From: Microbacterium kyungheense | GTDB taxonomy: Bacteria > Actinomycetota > Actinomycetes > Actinomycetales > Microbacteriaceae | Assembly: GCF_006783905.1 (NCBI RefSeq) | Contig: NZ_VFPE01000001.1 | Span: 186,001-250,000, forward strand | Direction of reading: 5' to 3' | Length of the DNA stretch: 64,000 bases | Shown: positions 23,648 to 32,839 of the stretch, one piece after another | How the letters are laid out: each line of letters opens with the position of its first letter | Position numbering within the stretch: position 1 is the stretch's first letter | Made by a program: the position numbers and the translations under genes | Notes under the pieces: model-generated | Database searches by the model: none | What the model saw: only the letters and a program-made list of their open reading frames with translations | What the model was told of the DNA's origin: nothing

Positions 23648-25207
23648 GTGGACCCCGTCGCCGCAACGCTCGTCATCCTGGTCCTCGCGGTCATCGCGTT
23701 CGTGAGCAACCGCGTGCCGATCGGCGTGGTCGCGATCGGCGTGGCGCTGGCCCTGTTCTTCACGGGCGTGCTGACGCTGCCCGAGGCGCTGGCGGGGTTC
23801 GGCGATCCGACGACGCTGTTCATCGCGGCGCTGTTCGTCGTGAGCGAGGCGCTCGACGCCACCGGCATCACGGCCTGGGCCGGGCAGAAGGTGATCGGGC
23901 GGGCGGGCACCAAGCGCAACACGCTCATCGTCGTGATCGCCCTGCTGGTCGCCGGCCTCACCGCGCTCATCAGCATCAACGGCGCGGTCGCCGCCCTGCT
24001 TCCGCTCGTGGTGGTGGTCGCGGCGCGCGCCGGGATCGCGTCGTCGAAGCTGCTGATGCCGCTGGCGTTCGCCGCCTCGGCGGGATCGCTCCTGCTGCTG
24101 ACCGGCACGCCCGTGAACATCATCGTGTCGGAGTTCGCCGCCGGTGCCGGTGGACGCGAGTTCGGGTTCTTCGAGTTCGCGCTCGTCGGCATCCCGATCC
24201 TCGTCGGCACCGTGGCGATCCTGCTGCTGGGCGACCGGCTGCTGCCCGAGCGGCGCGGGGCGCTCATGCCGAAAGACCTCATGCGCCACGCCCGCCTGCT
24301 GCGCAGCCAGTACTCGCTGTCGGTCGACACGGGCACGCTCCTCGGGCCCGTCAACGGCGTGACCGAGGTCGTCGTCGCGCCGCGCTCGCCGCTCATCGGC
24401 AAGACCCTGTGTGCCGGCATGTCCACCAAGAAGGGCGATCTCGTCGTGCTCGCCGCCCGTCGCGGCGACGAGCACCTCAAGGGCGCCGAGTTCGTCGTGC
24501 AGGCCGGCGACGCGCTGCTGCTGCAGGGCGCGTGGGACGACCTCGCGCGCGGCGCCAGCGAGCCGGGGGTGCTGGCCGTCGACGACCCCTCGCTGCTGCG
24601 GCGGTCGGTGCCGCTCGGGCGCGGCGCCAAGCGTGCCGCCGTGATCCTCGTCGCGATGGTCGTGCTGCTGGCGACCGGGCTCGTGCCGCCGGCGGTCGCC
24701 GCGCTGCTGGCCGCGTGCGCGCTCGTGCTCACGCGCACCGTCACCGCCACGCAGGCGTTCCACTCCATCTCGTGGACCACGATCGTGCTGATCGCCGGCA
24801 TGATCCCGCTGTCGACCGCGTTCATCTCGACCGGCACCGCCGACATGATCGCGGGATGGATGCTGTCAGCCCTCGGCGACGCCGGCCCCCAGGTCGCTCT
24901 GCTCGCCCTGTGCGGCCTGACCGTGCTGCTGGGCCAGCTCATCAGCAACATGGCGACCGTGCTCATCGTGGCGCCGATCGCGATCTCGGTCTCGCAGGCG
25001 ATGGACGTCTCGGTGCAGCCGTTCATGATGGCGCTCACCGTCGCCGGCGCGGCGTCCTTCCTGACGCCCATCGCGACGCCGGCGAACCTCATGGTCATGG
25101 ACCCGGCGGGCTACCGGTTCGGCGACTACTGGAAGCTCGGGCTGCCGCTCGTGATCTTCTTCCTGCTGATGGCCGTGTACTACGTGCCGCTCCTCTGGCC
25201 GTTCTGA
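23648..25207 (+). CDS. SLC13-family permease with RCK_C domain
   Basis: This 519-residue membrane carrier has about 11-12 membrane segments in two halves. Family marks include the loop SGSLLLLTGTPVNIIV (AASAGSLLLL, TGTPVNIIVSE) in the first half and ASFLTPIATPANLMVMDPAG in the second. Between them, residues 220-300, is a TrkA-C/RCK_C domain (VAPRSPLIGKTL, DLVVLAARRGDE, GDALLLQG). Members carry sulfate, citrate or other anions with Na+ or H+. The nearby sulfur genes make sulfate possible, but nothing in the sequence proves it. GTG 23648 is probably leaderless. Confidence 0.88.
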   Translation: MDPVAATLVILVLAVIAFVSNRVPIGVVAIGVALALFFTGVLTLPEALAGFGDPTTLFIAALFVVSEALDATGITAWAGQKVIGRAGTKRNTLIVVIALLVAGLTALISINGAVAALLPLVVVVAARAGIASSKLLMPLAFAASAGSLLLLTGTPVNIIVSEFAAGAGGREFGFFEFALVGIPILVGTVAILLLGDRLLPERRGALMPKDLMRHARLLRSQYSLSVDTGTLLGPVNGVTEVVVAPRSPLIGKTLCAGMSTKKGDLVVLAARRGDEHLKGAEFVVQAGDALLLQGAWDDLARGASEPGVLAVDDPSLLRRSVPLGRGAKRAAVILVAMVVLLATGLVPPAVAALLAACALVLTRTVTATQAFHSISWTTIVLIAGMIPLSTAFISTGTADMIAGWMLSALGDAGPQVALLALCGLTVLLGQLISNMATVLIVAPIAISVSQAMDVSVQPFMMALTVAGAASFLTPIATPANLMVMDPAGYRFGDYWKLGLPLVIFFLLMAVYYVPLLWPF

Positions 25208-25265
25208 CCTCGGCGACGCGGGAAGGGCCGGGTGGCGGCATCCATCATCGTCGGTGGTCGCGCGC

Positions 25266-25328
25266 GATGATGGCGACTCGCCAGGAATCCTCCGGCGCGC
25301 GCGGCGTTCGTGGCGATTCGCCATAATC
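25266..25328. repeat. 63-bp imperfect palindrome between convergent genes
   Basis: Two 13-bp palindromes TGGCGANTCGCCA (25271-25283 and 25311-25323) flank a GC-rich centre, and the whole block is itself an imperfect inverted repeat. It lies in the 255-base gap between the convergent SLC13 and SDR genes and may act as a two-way terminator or a REP-like element. Nothing else is seen in the gap. Confidence 0.6.
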
Positions 25329-25462
25329 GGCGGGCTGGATGCCGGCGGCGCGACTCGCTGCGAACCCGCAGGGACGGCCGGGCGCGGCATCCACCCGACC
25401 TGGACGAATGGCGACGCCCCGGCCCTCGGGTCGGCCGGGGCGTCGCGGTCTGTGTGCGCGGG

Positions 25463-26485
25463 TCAGGCGGCCGACCAGCCGCCGTCGCTCGCGAGGTTCT
25501 GGCCGTTGACGTTCACGCCGTCGTCCGACAGCAGGAACGTGATCGACGCGGCGAGACGGTCGGCGGTCACCGGCGGCACCATGACCGCCATGCCGGCCTG
25601 CACGCGCTCGGCGCCCAGCGGCGAGTTGAACTTCGCCTCGATGTTGGTGATGACGGCGCCCGGGGCCACGGCGTTGACGCGGATGCCGCTCGGGCCGTAC
25701 ATGTACGCGCTCGACTTGGTGAGGCCGACGACGGCGTGCTTCGACGCCGTGTAGGCGGCACCGGCGGCCGAGCCGCGCAGCGACGCCTCGGACGACGTGT
25801 TCACGATCGAGCCGCCGCCCTGCGCGAGCATCGCGGGGATGACGGCGCGCATGAGCTTCATGGTCCCCGTGACGTTCACGCGGAACACGCGGTCCCACAC
25901 GGCGTCGGTGACGTCGCCGACCGGGGTCATGTCGTCCATGATCCCGGCGATGTTGGCCAGGCCGTCGATGCGGTCGCCGGCGGCCTCGATGATGCGGGCG
26001 ACGCCCTCGTCATCGGTGATGTCGGCGGTCAGCGCCACGACGTCGGCGCCCTCGTGCGCGGCGACGAACTCGTCGAGGCGCTCCTGGCTGACGTCTACGG
26101 CGATCACACGGCCTCCCTCACGCGCGACGCGCGAGGCGGTGGCACGGCCGATGCCCGAACCCGCACCCGTCACGATGACGGTCTGGCCGGTGAAGCGGCC
26201 GGCGGTGATCTTCTCGGCCCACTGACCCTTGGGGGTCTCGGCAGTCGCCGCGGGGACGTAGTCGGGGTTCACCTGTGCGACGAGGGCGTCGAGGGCCTCC
26301 TGCGGGAACGCGCCGCCGCTCATGGCGACGAGGTTCTGCAGCGGGAGTCCGGCGATCGGCGCGAGGGCTTCGGCGCTCTGGCCGCCTTGGGCGAGGAGAC
26401 CGCGCAGGACGTCGCCGCCCGCCGGGTCGTCGAGCCACGTCTGGATGGTGGAGGCTCCGGTGAGCGGAGCGGGGGTGGTGCTCAT
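25463..26485 (-). CDS. SDR-family oxidoreductase with N-terminal extension
   Basis: This 340-residue protein has a classical short-chain dehydrogenase domain from about residue 98: cofactor loop VTGAGSGIGRATA, ANIAGIMDD (NNAG position), serine in VNTSSEASLRG, and catalytic YTASKHAVVGL (Tyr-x-x-x-Lys). The end GQNLASDGGWSA is typical. The first ~95 residues (LTGASTIQTWLDDPAGGDVL, LPLQNLVAMSGGAFPQEALD) form a small extra helical domain not usual in SDRs. The acidic residue after strand 2 (VIAVDVS) suggests NAD(H). It is divergent from the TetR gene at 26593 and probably its target. SD AAAGGGAAG precedes ATG 26485. Confidence 0.88.
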   Translation of the reverse strand: MSTTPAPLTGASTIQTWLDDPAGGDVLRGLLAQGGQSAEALAPIAGLPLQNLVAMSGGAFPQEALDALVAQVNPDYVPAATAETPKGQWAEKITAGRFTGQTVIVTGAGSGIGRATASRVAREGGRVIAVDVSQERLDEFVAAHEGADVVALTADITDDEGVARIIEAAGDRIDGLANIAGIMDDMTPVGDVTDAVWDRVFRVNVTGTMKLMRAVIPAMLAQGGGSIVNTSSEASLRGSAAGAAYTASKHAVVGLTKSSAYMYGPSGIRVNAVAPGAVITNIEAKFNSPLGAERVQAGMAVMVPPVTADRLAASITFLLSDDGVNVNGQNLASDGGWSAA

Positions 26486-26557
26486 CTGTCTTCCCTTTCG
26501 TCTGGCAGTGCATCGGGGCTGCGGGTCCGGGGGACGAGGATCCTTCGGGGCGGCTCC

Positions 26558-26586
26558 TACCGGACAACTATGTCCGGTACTAGGCT
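26558..26586. promoter_or_regulatory. TetR operator with leaderless promoter
   Basis: TACCGGACA-ACTA-TGTCCGGTA (26558-26579) is a perfect inverted repeat in the divergent gap. The -10 TAGGCT (26581-26586) for the TetR gene directly abuts it and stands 6 bases before GTG 26593, so binding would block its own promoter and probably that of the SDR gene. Confidence 0.75.
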
Positions 26587-26592
26587 ACACCC

Positions 26593-27168
26593 GTGCACAG
26601 CACCGCATCCCCCCGTGCGGAAACCCGCCAGAACCGCGGCCCCGCCGCCGCCGCCGACAACCGCCGCGCCCTCATCGCCGCTGCCCGCGAGGTCTACGCC
26701 GAAGGGGGCCTCGCCGCCCCGTTCAGCGCCGTGGCCAAGCGCGCCGGCGTCGGGCAGGGCAGCCTCTACCGCCACTTCCCCGACCGCACCGCGCTCGCCG
26801 TGGCCGTCTTCGAAGACAACGTGCGCGACCTCGAGGAGTACACCGCCGCGCCCGACCGCACGATCCAGGATCTGCTCGACCGCGTGGTCGACCAGGCCGT
26901 GGTGTCGACGGCGTTCATCCAGCTCGTGACGGCCGACCTGACCGATCCCCGCGTGGCGACCCTGGGCGAGCGGTTCCACGCGGTCGTCGAGCGTCTGGTG
27001 GAGCGTGATCACGCCGCGGGCCGTATCGGCGCCCACGTCGAGATCGACGACGTCACGATGGCGACCGGGATGCTCGCGACCGAGCTCGCGCGGACGGATG
27101 CCGCAGCCCGGCCGGCCGCGTCGGTCCGCGCCCGACGGCTGTTCCAGGCGGCGTTCGCGCCGCGCTGA
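26593..27168 (+). CDS. TetR/AcrR-family transcriptional regulator
   Basis: This 191-residue repressor has the N-terminal helix-turn-helix ALIAAAREVYAEGGLAAPFS, VAKRAGVGQGSLYRHFPDR, which is the standard TetR signature at about residues 25-70. The ligand domain is unremarkable and ends RARRLFQAAFAPR. GTG 26593 follows the -10 by 6 bases without a ribosome site. The adjoining perfect palindrome suggests that it represses itself and the divergent SDR gene. Confidence 0.88.
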   Translation: MHSTASPRAETRQNRGPAAAADNRRALIAAAREVYAEGGLAAPFSAVAKRAGVGQGSLYRHFPDRTALAVAVFEDNVRDLEEYTAAPDRTIQDLLDRVVDQAVVSTAFIQLVTADLTDPRVATLGERFHAVVERLVERDHAAGRIGAHVEIDDVTMATGMLATELARTDAAARPAASVRARRLFQAAFAPR

Positions 27169-27192
27169 GCCGCTGCTGGCGGCATCCGCCGA

Positions 27193-28605
27193 TCAGAGCC
27201 GGGTCCAGGCCTCCGTCAGCACGCCGCGCAGGATCTGCTCGATCTCGTCGAACTCGGCGGGGCCGATCGTGAGCGGTGGGGCGAGCTGGATGACAGGATC
27301 GCCGCGGTCGTCGGCGCGGCAGTACAGCCCCGCCTCGAACAGCGCCTTCGACAGGAAGCCGCGGAGCAGACGCTCGGACTCGTCGTCGTCGAAGGTCTCT
27401 CTGGTCGTCTTGTCCTTCACGAGCTCGATGCCGAAGAAGTAGCCGTCGCCGCGGACGTCGCCGACGATCGGCAGGTCGGTCAGCTTCTCGAGCGTCGAGC
27501 GGAACACCGGCGAATTCTCGCGCACCCGCTCGGCGAGCCCCTCCTCTTCGAAGATGTCGAGGTTCTCCAGTGCGACGGCAGCCGACACCGGGTGCCCGCC
27601 GAAGGTGTAGCCGTGGGGGAAGGACCGGTCGCCGTGCGCGAAGGGCTCGTAGATGCGGTCGCTGACGACGGTGCCGCCCAGCGGCGCATAGCCGCTGGTG
27701 ACCGCCTTCGCGAACGTGATCATGTCGGGCTGGTAGCCGTACGCGTCGCACGCGAACATGTGGCCGATGCGGCCGAACGCGCAGATCACCTCGTCCGACA
27801 CGAGCAGCACGTCGTACTTGTCGCAGATCTGGCGCACGCGCTGGAAGTAGCCGGGCGGCGGCGGGAAGCAGCCGCCCGAGTTCTGCACCGGCTCGAGGAA
27901 CACTGCGGCCACGGTCTCGGGGCCCTCGAACAGGATCATCTCTTCGATGCGGTCGGCGGCCCACGCGCCGAACTCCTCGAGGCTGCCCGTCGGCGCGCCC
28001 ATGTCGGCGGCGCGGTAGAAGTTGGTGTTGGGAACGCGGAAGCCGCCGGGTGTCACCGGCTCGAACATCTCCTTCATGGCGGGGATGCCGGTGATCGCGA
28101 GCGCCCCCTGCGGGGTGCCGTGGTAGGCCACCGAGCGCGAGATCACCTTGTGCTTGGACGGCCGCCCCTGGATCTTCCAGTAGTACTTCGCGAGCTTGAA
28201 CGCGGTCTCGACGGCCTCGCCGCCGCCCGTCGAGAAGAACACCCGGTTGAGATCGCCCGGCGCGTACGAGGCGATGCGGTCGGCGAGCTCGATCGCCGCG
28301 GGATGCGCGTACGACCAGAGCGGGAAGAACGCCAATTCTTCGGCCTGCCTGCCGGCGGCCTCGGCGAGCCGCCGGCGACCGTGGCCTGCGGCGACGACGA
28401 AGAGCCCCGCGAGGCCGTCGATGTACTTGCGCCCCTGCGAGTCCCAGATGTGGTGGCCCTCGCCCTTGACGATGATGGGCACACCGGGGCCGTCCGTCAT
28501 GACGGACTGACGGGCGAAGTGCATCCACAGGTGGTCCTTCGCCATCTGCTGCAGCTCGGATTCGCTCCGCGCAGGGCGGGCGGTTCGTTCGGTCGAGAGC
28601 GACAT
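27193..28605 (-). CDS. Class III PLP aminotransferase (omega-amino acid:pyruvate type)
   Basis: This 470-residue fold-type I aminotransferase transfers amino groups from amines or omega-amino acids to a keto acid. Visible marks are HHIWDSQGRKYIDGLAGLFV, the phosphate-binding FFSTGGGEAVETAFKLAK, the AYHGTPQGALAITG loop, LVSDEVICAFGRIG (Asp holding the PLP nitrogen) and PLP lysine in ITFAKAVTSGYAPLG (Lys300). The TFGGHPVSAAVA element follows. A -10 TAGCGT is at 28633-28638 and GGAAGG precedes the ATG. Substrate is not known; the SDR/TetR pair beside it gives no clear clue. Confidence 0.9.
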   Translation of the reverse strand: MSLSTERTARPARSESELQQMAKDHLWMHFARQSVMTDGPGVPIIVKGEGHHIWDSQGRKYIDGLAGLFVVAAGHGRRRLAEAAGRQAEELAFFPLWSYAHPAAIELADRIASYAPGDLNRVFFSTGGGEAVETAFKLAKYYWKIQGRPSKHKVISRSVAYHGTPQGALAITGIPAMKEMFEPVTPGGFRVPNTNFYRAADMGAPTGSLEEFGAWAADRIEEMILFEGPETVAAVFLEPVQNSGGCFPPPPGYFQRVRQICDKYDVLLVSDEVICAFGRIGHMFACDAYGYQPDMITFAKAVTSGYAPLGGTVVSDRIYEPFAHGDRSFPHGYTFGGHPVSAAVALENLDIFEEEGLAERVRENSPVFRSTLEKLTDLPIVGDVRGDGYFFGIELVKDKTTRETFDDDESERLLRGFLSKALFEAGLYCRADDRGDPVIQLAPPLTIGPAEFDEIEQILRGVLTEAWTRL

Positions 28606-28746
28606 GCGGTGCCTTCCGTCGGACGTGCCCTCACGCTACCCGTGCGATTCGCCGCTCCGGTAGGTCGTTCTGTGCTGAGTGGATGCCGGTCCCGCCGGTC
28701 CGTCCGGCGGCGCGGCTGCGGCATCGCCGGACGGCGGGGAACGGGC

Positions 28747-29745
28747 TCAGGTGGAGCCGCGGGGGATGAGGCGCGTGGGGAGGAAGATCGGGGCGGGACT
28801 GAGCGTCGCGCCGGCGGCGGCGTCGGTGAGCGCGGTGACACCGGCGGCCGCCATCTCGCGGATCGGCTGCCGCACGGTCGTGAGCGGCGGGGTGAGCCAG
28901 CGGGCGCTGCGCAGATCGTCGAAGCCCACGATGAGCACGTCGTGCGGGATGCTGCGGCCGGTCGCCGAGGCCGCGGCGTAGACGCCCGCCGCCATCTCGT
29001 CCGAGCACGCGAACACGCCGAGCCGCTCACCCGGATGGAGGCGGCGCAGCACGGGCACCGCGGCCTCACGTGCAGCGACGGCGCCCCAGTCGGCCTCGAG
29101 CACGACCGGCTCGGAGCCCGGTCGCACCTCGCGCAGACCTTCGACGAAACCCTCGTGCCGTGCACGGCCGTACCGGTACGGCGGTGAGCCCACGACGATC
29201 GCGAACCGGGTCGCGCCGCGATCGGCCAGATGCAGCGCGGCCGTGCGTGCGCCGGCGCGATCGGTCGTGCGCACGCTCGTGAGCCCGCGCGACGTCTCGG
29301 CCTGTGGATCCATCAGCACGACGGGGATGTCGGCATCCGTCAGCGCTGCCAGCTGGGACGCCGTGGGCGAGATCAGGCCGAGCATGACGCCCGCCGAGCC
29401 GCGCCGCCGCACGCGCATGGGCCAGTCGTCGTCGGGGGTGTCGCGCTCCTCGGTGAGGACGAGGTCGTACCCGGCCGCGGCCGCGGCACTCCGGGCGCCC
29501 GCCGTCACCTCGTCGGAGTACGCGTTGTGGTACCCGCCCAGCACGAGGTCGACGAGCCGTGCCGAGCCGGGTGGCCGGCCCCCGGCCGCAGGGTCGCGCG
29601 CGTACCCGAGCGCACGCGCCGCGGTGAGCACGCGGCGGCGCGTGGCGGGAGCGAGGTCGCCGCGACCCGACAGCGCGCGCGACACCGTGCCGACGCTCAC
29701 GCCGGCGTGCGCGGCGAGGTCGGCGAGGGTCACGCGATCGGGCAC
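28747..29745 (-). CDS. LacI-family repressor of the GH51 operon
   Basis: This 332-residue regulator starts at GTG 29745 (GAGGG upstream) with VTLADLAAHAGVSVGTVSRA, the LacI helix-turn-helix, and has the hinge ARALGYARDP. The periplasmic-binding-protein-like domain ends VLIVGFDDLRSARWLTPPLT, TTVRQPIREM as in sugar-sensing members. It is divergent from the operon at 29842, with a TTGCGCAA operator between, so it likely represses that operon and itself. The effector is presumably a pentose or oligosaccharide. Confidence 0.9.
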   Translation of the reverse strand: MPDRVTLADLAAHAGVSVGTVSRALSGRGDLAPATRRRVLTAARALGYARDPAAGGRPPGSARLVDLVLGGYHNAYSDEVTAGARSAAAAAGYDLVLTEERDTPDDDWPMRVRRRGSAGVMLGLISPTASQLAALTDADIPVVLMDPQAETSRGLTSVRTTDRAGARTAALHLADRGATRFAIVVGSPPYRYGRARHEGFVEGLREVRPGSEPVVLEADWGAVAAREAAVPVLRRLHPGERLGVFACSDEMAAGVYAAASATGRSIPHDVLIVGFDDLRSARWLTPPLTTVRQPIREMAAAGVTALTDAAAGATLSPAPIFLPTRLIPRGST

Positions 29746-29770
29746 CCGACCACCCTCGCGCACGCCGAGG

Positions 29771-29784
29771 GTTTTGCGCAAGAT
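29771..29784. promoter_or_regulatory. Candidate LacI operator
   Basis: GTTTTGCGCAAGAT carries the palindrome TTGCGCAA (29774-29781) with the central CG typical of LacI-family sites. It lies between the divergent LacI gene and the oxidoreductase operon. Confidence 0.55.
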
Positions 29785-29841
29785 TCTCGCCAGGGTCCGA
29801 CCGCGGTGGCATCGTCGGTGCCTGGAAAGGGCACTCCCACG

Positions 29842-31044
29842 ATGACGACGACGACATCGCCGCTGCGGATCGCGCTGATCGGCACCGGCTTCATGGGCCG
29901 GATGCACACGCAGGCCTGGCGCACCGCACCGCGCTTCTTCGACCTCCCCTACCGGCCCGTGCCGGCGCTGCTGATCGGCCGCCGCCCCGAGGCGACGGCC
30001 GAGGTCGCCGCCCGGCTGGAGTGGCCCGAGCACTCCGCCGACTGGCGCGAAGCCGTCGAGCGCGACGACATCGACGTGATCGACATCTGCACGCCCGGCG
30101 ACACGCACGCCGAGATCGCGCTGGCCGCCCTCGCCGCCGGCAAGCACGTGCTGTGCGAGAAGCCGCTGGCCAACACGGTCGCCGAGGCTGACGCGATGGT
30201 GGATGCCGCGACCCGTGCCGCCGGCATCGCGATGTGCGGCTTCAGCTACCGCCGCACGCCGGCGCTCGCCCTCGCCCGGGAGCTCATCGCCGACGGGCGC
30301 GTGGGCGAGATCCGCCACGTCCGCGCCCAGTACCTGCAGGACTGGCTGAGCGACCCCGACGCCCCGCACACGTGGCGCATGGACCGCGACCGTGCGGGCT
30401 CCGGCGCGCTCGGCGACATCGGCGCCCACTCGATCGACACCGCGCAGTGGCTCGCCGGCCAGAACATCGAGGCGGTGTCGGCGGCGATGCGCACGTTCGT
30501 CACGAGCAGGCCGCGCCGTGGCGCGGTCGAGGGCCTGGGCGGCGTCGCGGCCGACCCCACCGACCGGCTGCCGGTCACCGTCGACGACGCGGCCGCGTTC
30601 ACGGCCCGCTTCGACGGCGGCGCGCTCGGCGTGTTCGAGGCCACCCGCATGGCGACGGGGCGACGCAACGCCAACCGCATCGAGATCTCGGGCGACCGCG
30701 GGGCGATCGCGTTCGACTTCGAGCGCATGAACGAGCTCGAGGTGTACGACGCCGCGGCCGACGTCGCACAGGGCTTCCGCCGCGTGCAGGTCACCGAGGC
30801 ACGCCACCCCTACGCCGGTGCGTGGTGGCCCGCCGGCCACGGCCTGGGCTACGAGCACCTGTTCACGCACCAGGCCGTCGACTTCGTGCGCGCCGTGGCG
30901 GGAGAGGTCCCGGTCTCGCCGACCTTCGCCGACGCCGCCCAGGTGCAGCGCGTGCTCGCCGCCGTCGAGCAGAGCGCCGAGCACGACAGCATCCTCACCC
31001 CGGTGGCGACCGTCGCCGGCGAAACCGAAGGGAACCCCGCATGA
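29842..31044 (+). CDS. Gfo/Idh/MocA-family oxidoreductase
   Basis: This 400-residue NAD(P)-dependent sugar dehydrogenase has the Rossmann start LRIALIGTGFMGRMHTQAW, DVIDICTPGDTHAEIA and the hallmark CEKPLANT (Lys about 108). GDIGAHSIDTAQWLAG supplies the conserved histidine near 195. The insert SRPRRGAVEGLGGV near 215 is seen in a subset of the family. It opens an operon with ThuA, a second oxidoreductase and a GH51 arabinosidase, so it probably oxidises a pentose or related sugar. GGAAAGGG precedes ATG 29842. Confidence 0.9.
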   Translation: MTTTTSPLRIALIGTGFMGRMHTQAWRTAPRFFDLPYRPVPALLIGRRPEATAEVAARLEWPEHSADWREAVERDDIDVIDICTPGDTHAEIALAALAAGKHVLCEKPLANTVAEADAMVDAATRAAGIAMCGFSYRRTPALALARELIADGRVGEIRHVRAQYLQDWLSDPDAPHTWRMDRDRAGSGALGDIGAHSIDTAQWLAGQNIEAVSAAMRTFVTSRPRRGAVEGLGGVAADPTDRLPVTVDDAAAFTARFDGGALGVFEATRMATGRRNANRIEISGDRGAIAFDFERMNELEVYDAAADVAQGFRRVQVTEARHPYAGAWWPAGHGLGYEHLFTHQAVDFVRAVAGEVPVSPTFADAAQVQRVLAAVEQSAEHDSILTPVATVAGETEGNPA

Positions 31045-31733
31045 CCCGCACCGCCCTCGTCGTCCGCGGCGGATGGGACGGCCATCACCCCAGAGAGGCC
31101 ACCGACCTGTACATCCCCTTCCTGCGCGAGAACGGCTTCGACGTGACGATCGAGGACGACCCCCAGGTCTACGCCGACGCCGACCGCATGGCCGCGACCG
31201 ACCTCGTGCTGCAGTCCGTCACCATGTCGCAGGCCTCGAACGAGGCCGTCAAGGGCCTGCGCGACGCGGTCGCCGCGGGCACCGGGCTCGCGGGCTGGCA
31301 CGGCGGCATCGCCGACTCGTTCCGCTCGAGCTCGGACTACCTGCAGCTCGTGGGCGGCCAGTTCGCCACGCACCCGTCCAAGCACCCCGACGAGGTGCAC
31401 GGCGACCAGAGCGACAACTACCTGCCGTACACGGTCGAGCTCACCGACCTCGGCCGCGGCCACGAGATCATGGCGGGCCTGGACGACTTCACGCTCACGA
31501 CCGAGCAGTACTGGGTGCTGCACGACGACCTCATCGACGTGCTCGCGACCACGACCCACCCGGTGCAGCCGTACCACCCGTGGCACCGGCCCATCGTGTC
31601 GCCGGCGGTGTGGACGCGCGAGTGGGGCGCCGGCCGCATCTTCGTCTCGACTCCCGGCCACAGCCTCGACGTGCTGCAGGACGACAACGTCCGCACGATC
31701 ATCCAGCGCGGTCTGCTGTGGGCAGCCCGATGA
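31041..31733 (+). CDS. ThuA domain protein
   Basis: This 230-residue protein has the ThuA/trehalose-utilisation fold, similar to class I glutamine amidotransferases: TALVVRGGWDGHHPREATDL, a beta-strand LVLQSVTM, GLAGWHGGIADSF and the C-terminal TREWGAGRIFVSTPGHSLDV with a conserved histidine. Members usually travel with Gfo/Idh/MocA enzymes, and this one overlaps both flanking ones by ATGA. Biochemical function is not settled in the family. Confidence 0.9.
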   Translation: MTRTALVVRGGWDGHHPREATDLYIPFLRENGFDVTIEDDPQVYADADRMAATDLVLQSVTMSQASNEAVKGLRDAVAAGTGLAGWHGGIADSFRSSSDYLQLVGGQFATHPSKHPDEVHGDQSDNYLPYTVELTDLGRGHEIMAGLDDFTLTTEQYWVLHDDLIDVLATTTHPVQPYHPWHRPIVSPAVWTREWGAGRIFVSTPGHSLDVLQDDNVRTIIQRGLLWAAR

Positions 31734-32839
31734 GCGGGGCGGAGCCGACCGCCGTCGGCATCGTCGGCCTCGGCGTCATCTCGGGCCAGTACCTCGCCAC
31801 GCTCGCCGACGCGTCCGGCATCCGCATCGCCGCGGTCGCCGACCTCGACGCCGACCGTGCGCGGGCGGCCGCCGAGAAGCTGCCCGGGTGCCGGGCGCTC
31901 TCGACCGACGAGCTGCTCGCCGACGACGGCATCCGCACGGTCCTGAACCTCACGATCCCCGCCGCCCACGCCGACGTCGCGCTCGCGGCGATCGCCCACG
32001 GCAAGGACGTGTACGGCGAGAAGCCGCTGGCGGCGACCTTCGCCGACGCCGAGCGCGTGATGGATGCCGCCACCGCCGCCGGCGTGCGCGTCGGCGGAGC
32101 CCCCGACACCGTGCTCGGCACCGGCGTGCAGACCGCGCGTGCGGCGATCGACGACGGACGCATCGGGCAGCCGGTGTCGGCCGCGGCGATGTGGGTCTCG
32201 GCGGGCCACGAGTCGTGGCACCCGCAGCCGGACTTCTACTACCGCGAAGGCGGCGGTCCGCTGCTGGACATGGGGCCGTACTACGTGACCTCGCTCGTGC
32301 AGCTGCTCGGCCCCGTCACCGCGGTCTCGGGCGCCGGCTCCCGTTCGCGCGACGAACGTGTGATCGGCTCGGGGCCTCGCGCCGGCGAGCGGATCCCGGT
32401 CGAGGTCGACACGCACCTGACCGGCATCCTCCACCACGGGTCGGGCGCGATCTCGACCGTGACGATGAGCTTCGACGGCGTGCGCTCGACCGCCGAGCCG
32501 ATCGAGGTGCACGGCGTCGACGGCTCGCTCATCGTGCCCGACCCCAACGGGTTCGCCGGGGACGTGCGCCTGCATGAGCGAGGCGGCGAGTGGCAGACCC
32601 TCGAGCCCTGGGCGGGCTATGTCGACGCCGGCCGCGGCATCGGGCTTGTCGACCTCGTCCGCGCGACGTCCGACGCAGCCGACGGCCGCGCGAGCGGCGC
32701 CATGGCCCTGCACGTGCTGGAGATCATGACGGCGCTCACCGCGTCTGCGGCCTCCGGCGTCCGCGAACCGCTCCGCACCAGCGTGGAGCGTCCCGCCCTC
32801 GTCCCCCTCACCCCCGCAGCGAACTGGAGAAGCCTGTGA
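31730..32839 (+). CDS. Second Gfo/Idh/MocA-family oxidoreductase
   Basis: This 369-residue protein has the Rossmann motif [19 protein letters not shown], the hallmark [14 protein letters not shown] and [20 protein letters not shown], where tyrosine stands at the usual catalytic histidine site. That substitution appears in several family members acting on keto- or inositol-like sugars. It is only distantly related to the product at 29842. Overlaps with the ThuA and GH51 genes show that they are co-translated. Confidence 0.9.
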   Translation: MSGAEPTAVGIVGLGVISGQYLATLADASGIRIAAVADLDADRARAAAEKLPGCRALSTDELLADDGIRTVLNLTIPAAHADVALAAIAHGKDVYGEKPLAATFADAERVMDAATAAGVRVGGAPDTVLGTGVQTARAAIDDGRIGQPVSAAAMWVSAGHESWHPQPDFYYREGGGPLLDMGPYYVTSLVQLLGPVTAVSGAGSRSRDERVIGSGPRAGERIPVEVDTHLTGILHHGSGAISTVTMSFDGVRSTAEPIEVHGVDGSLIVPDPNGFAGDVRLHERGGEWQTLEPWAGYVDAGRGIGLVDLVRATSDAADGRASGAMALHVLEIMTALTASAASGVREPLRTSVERPALVPLTPAANWRSL

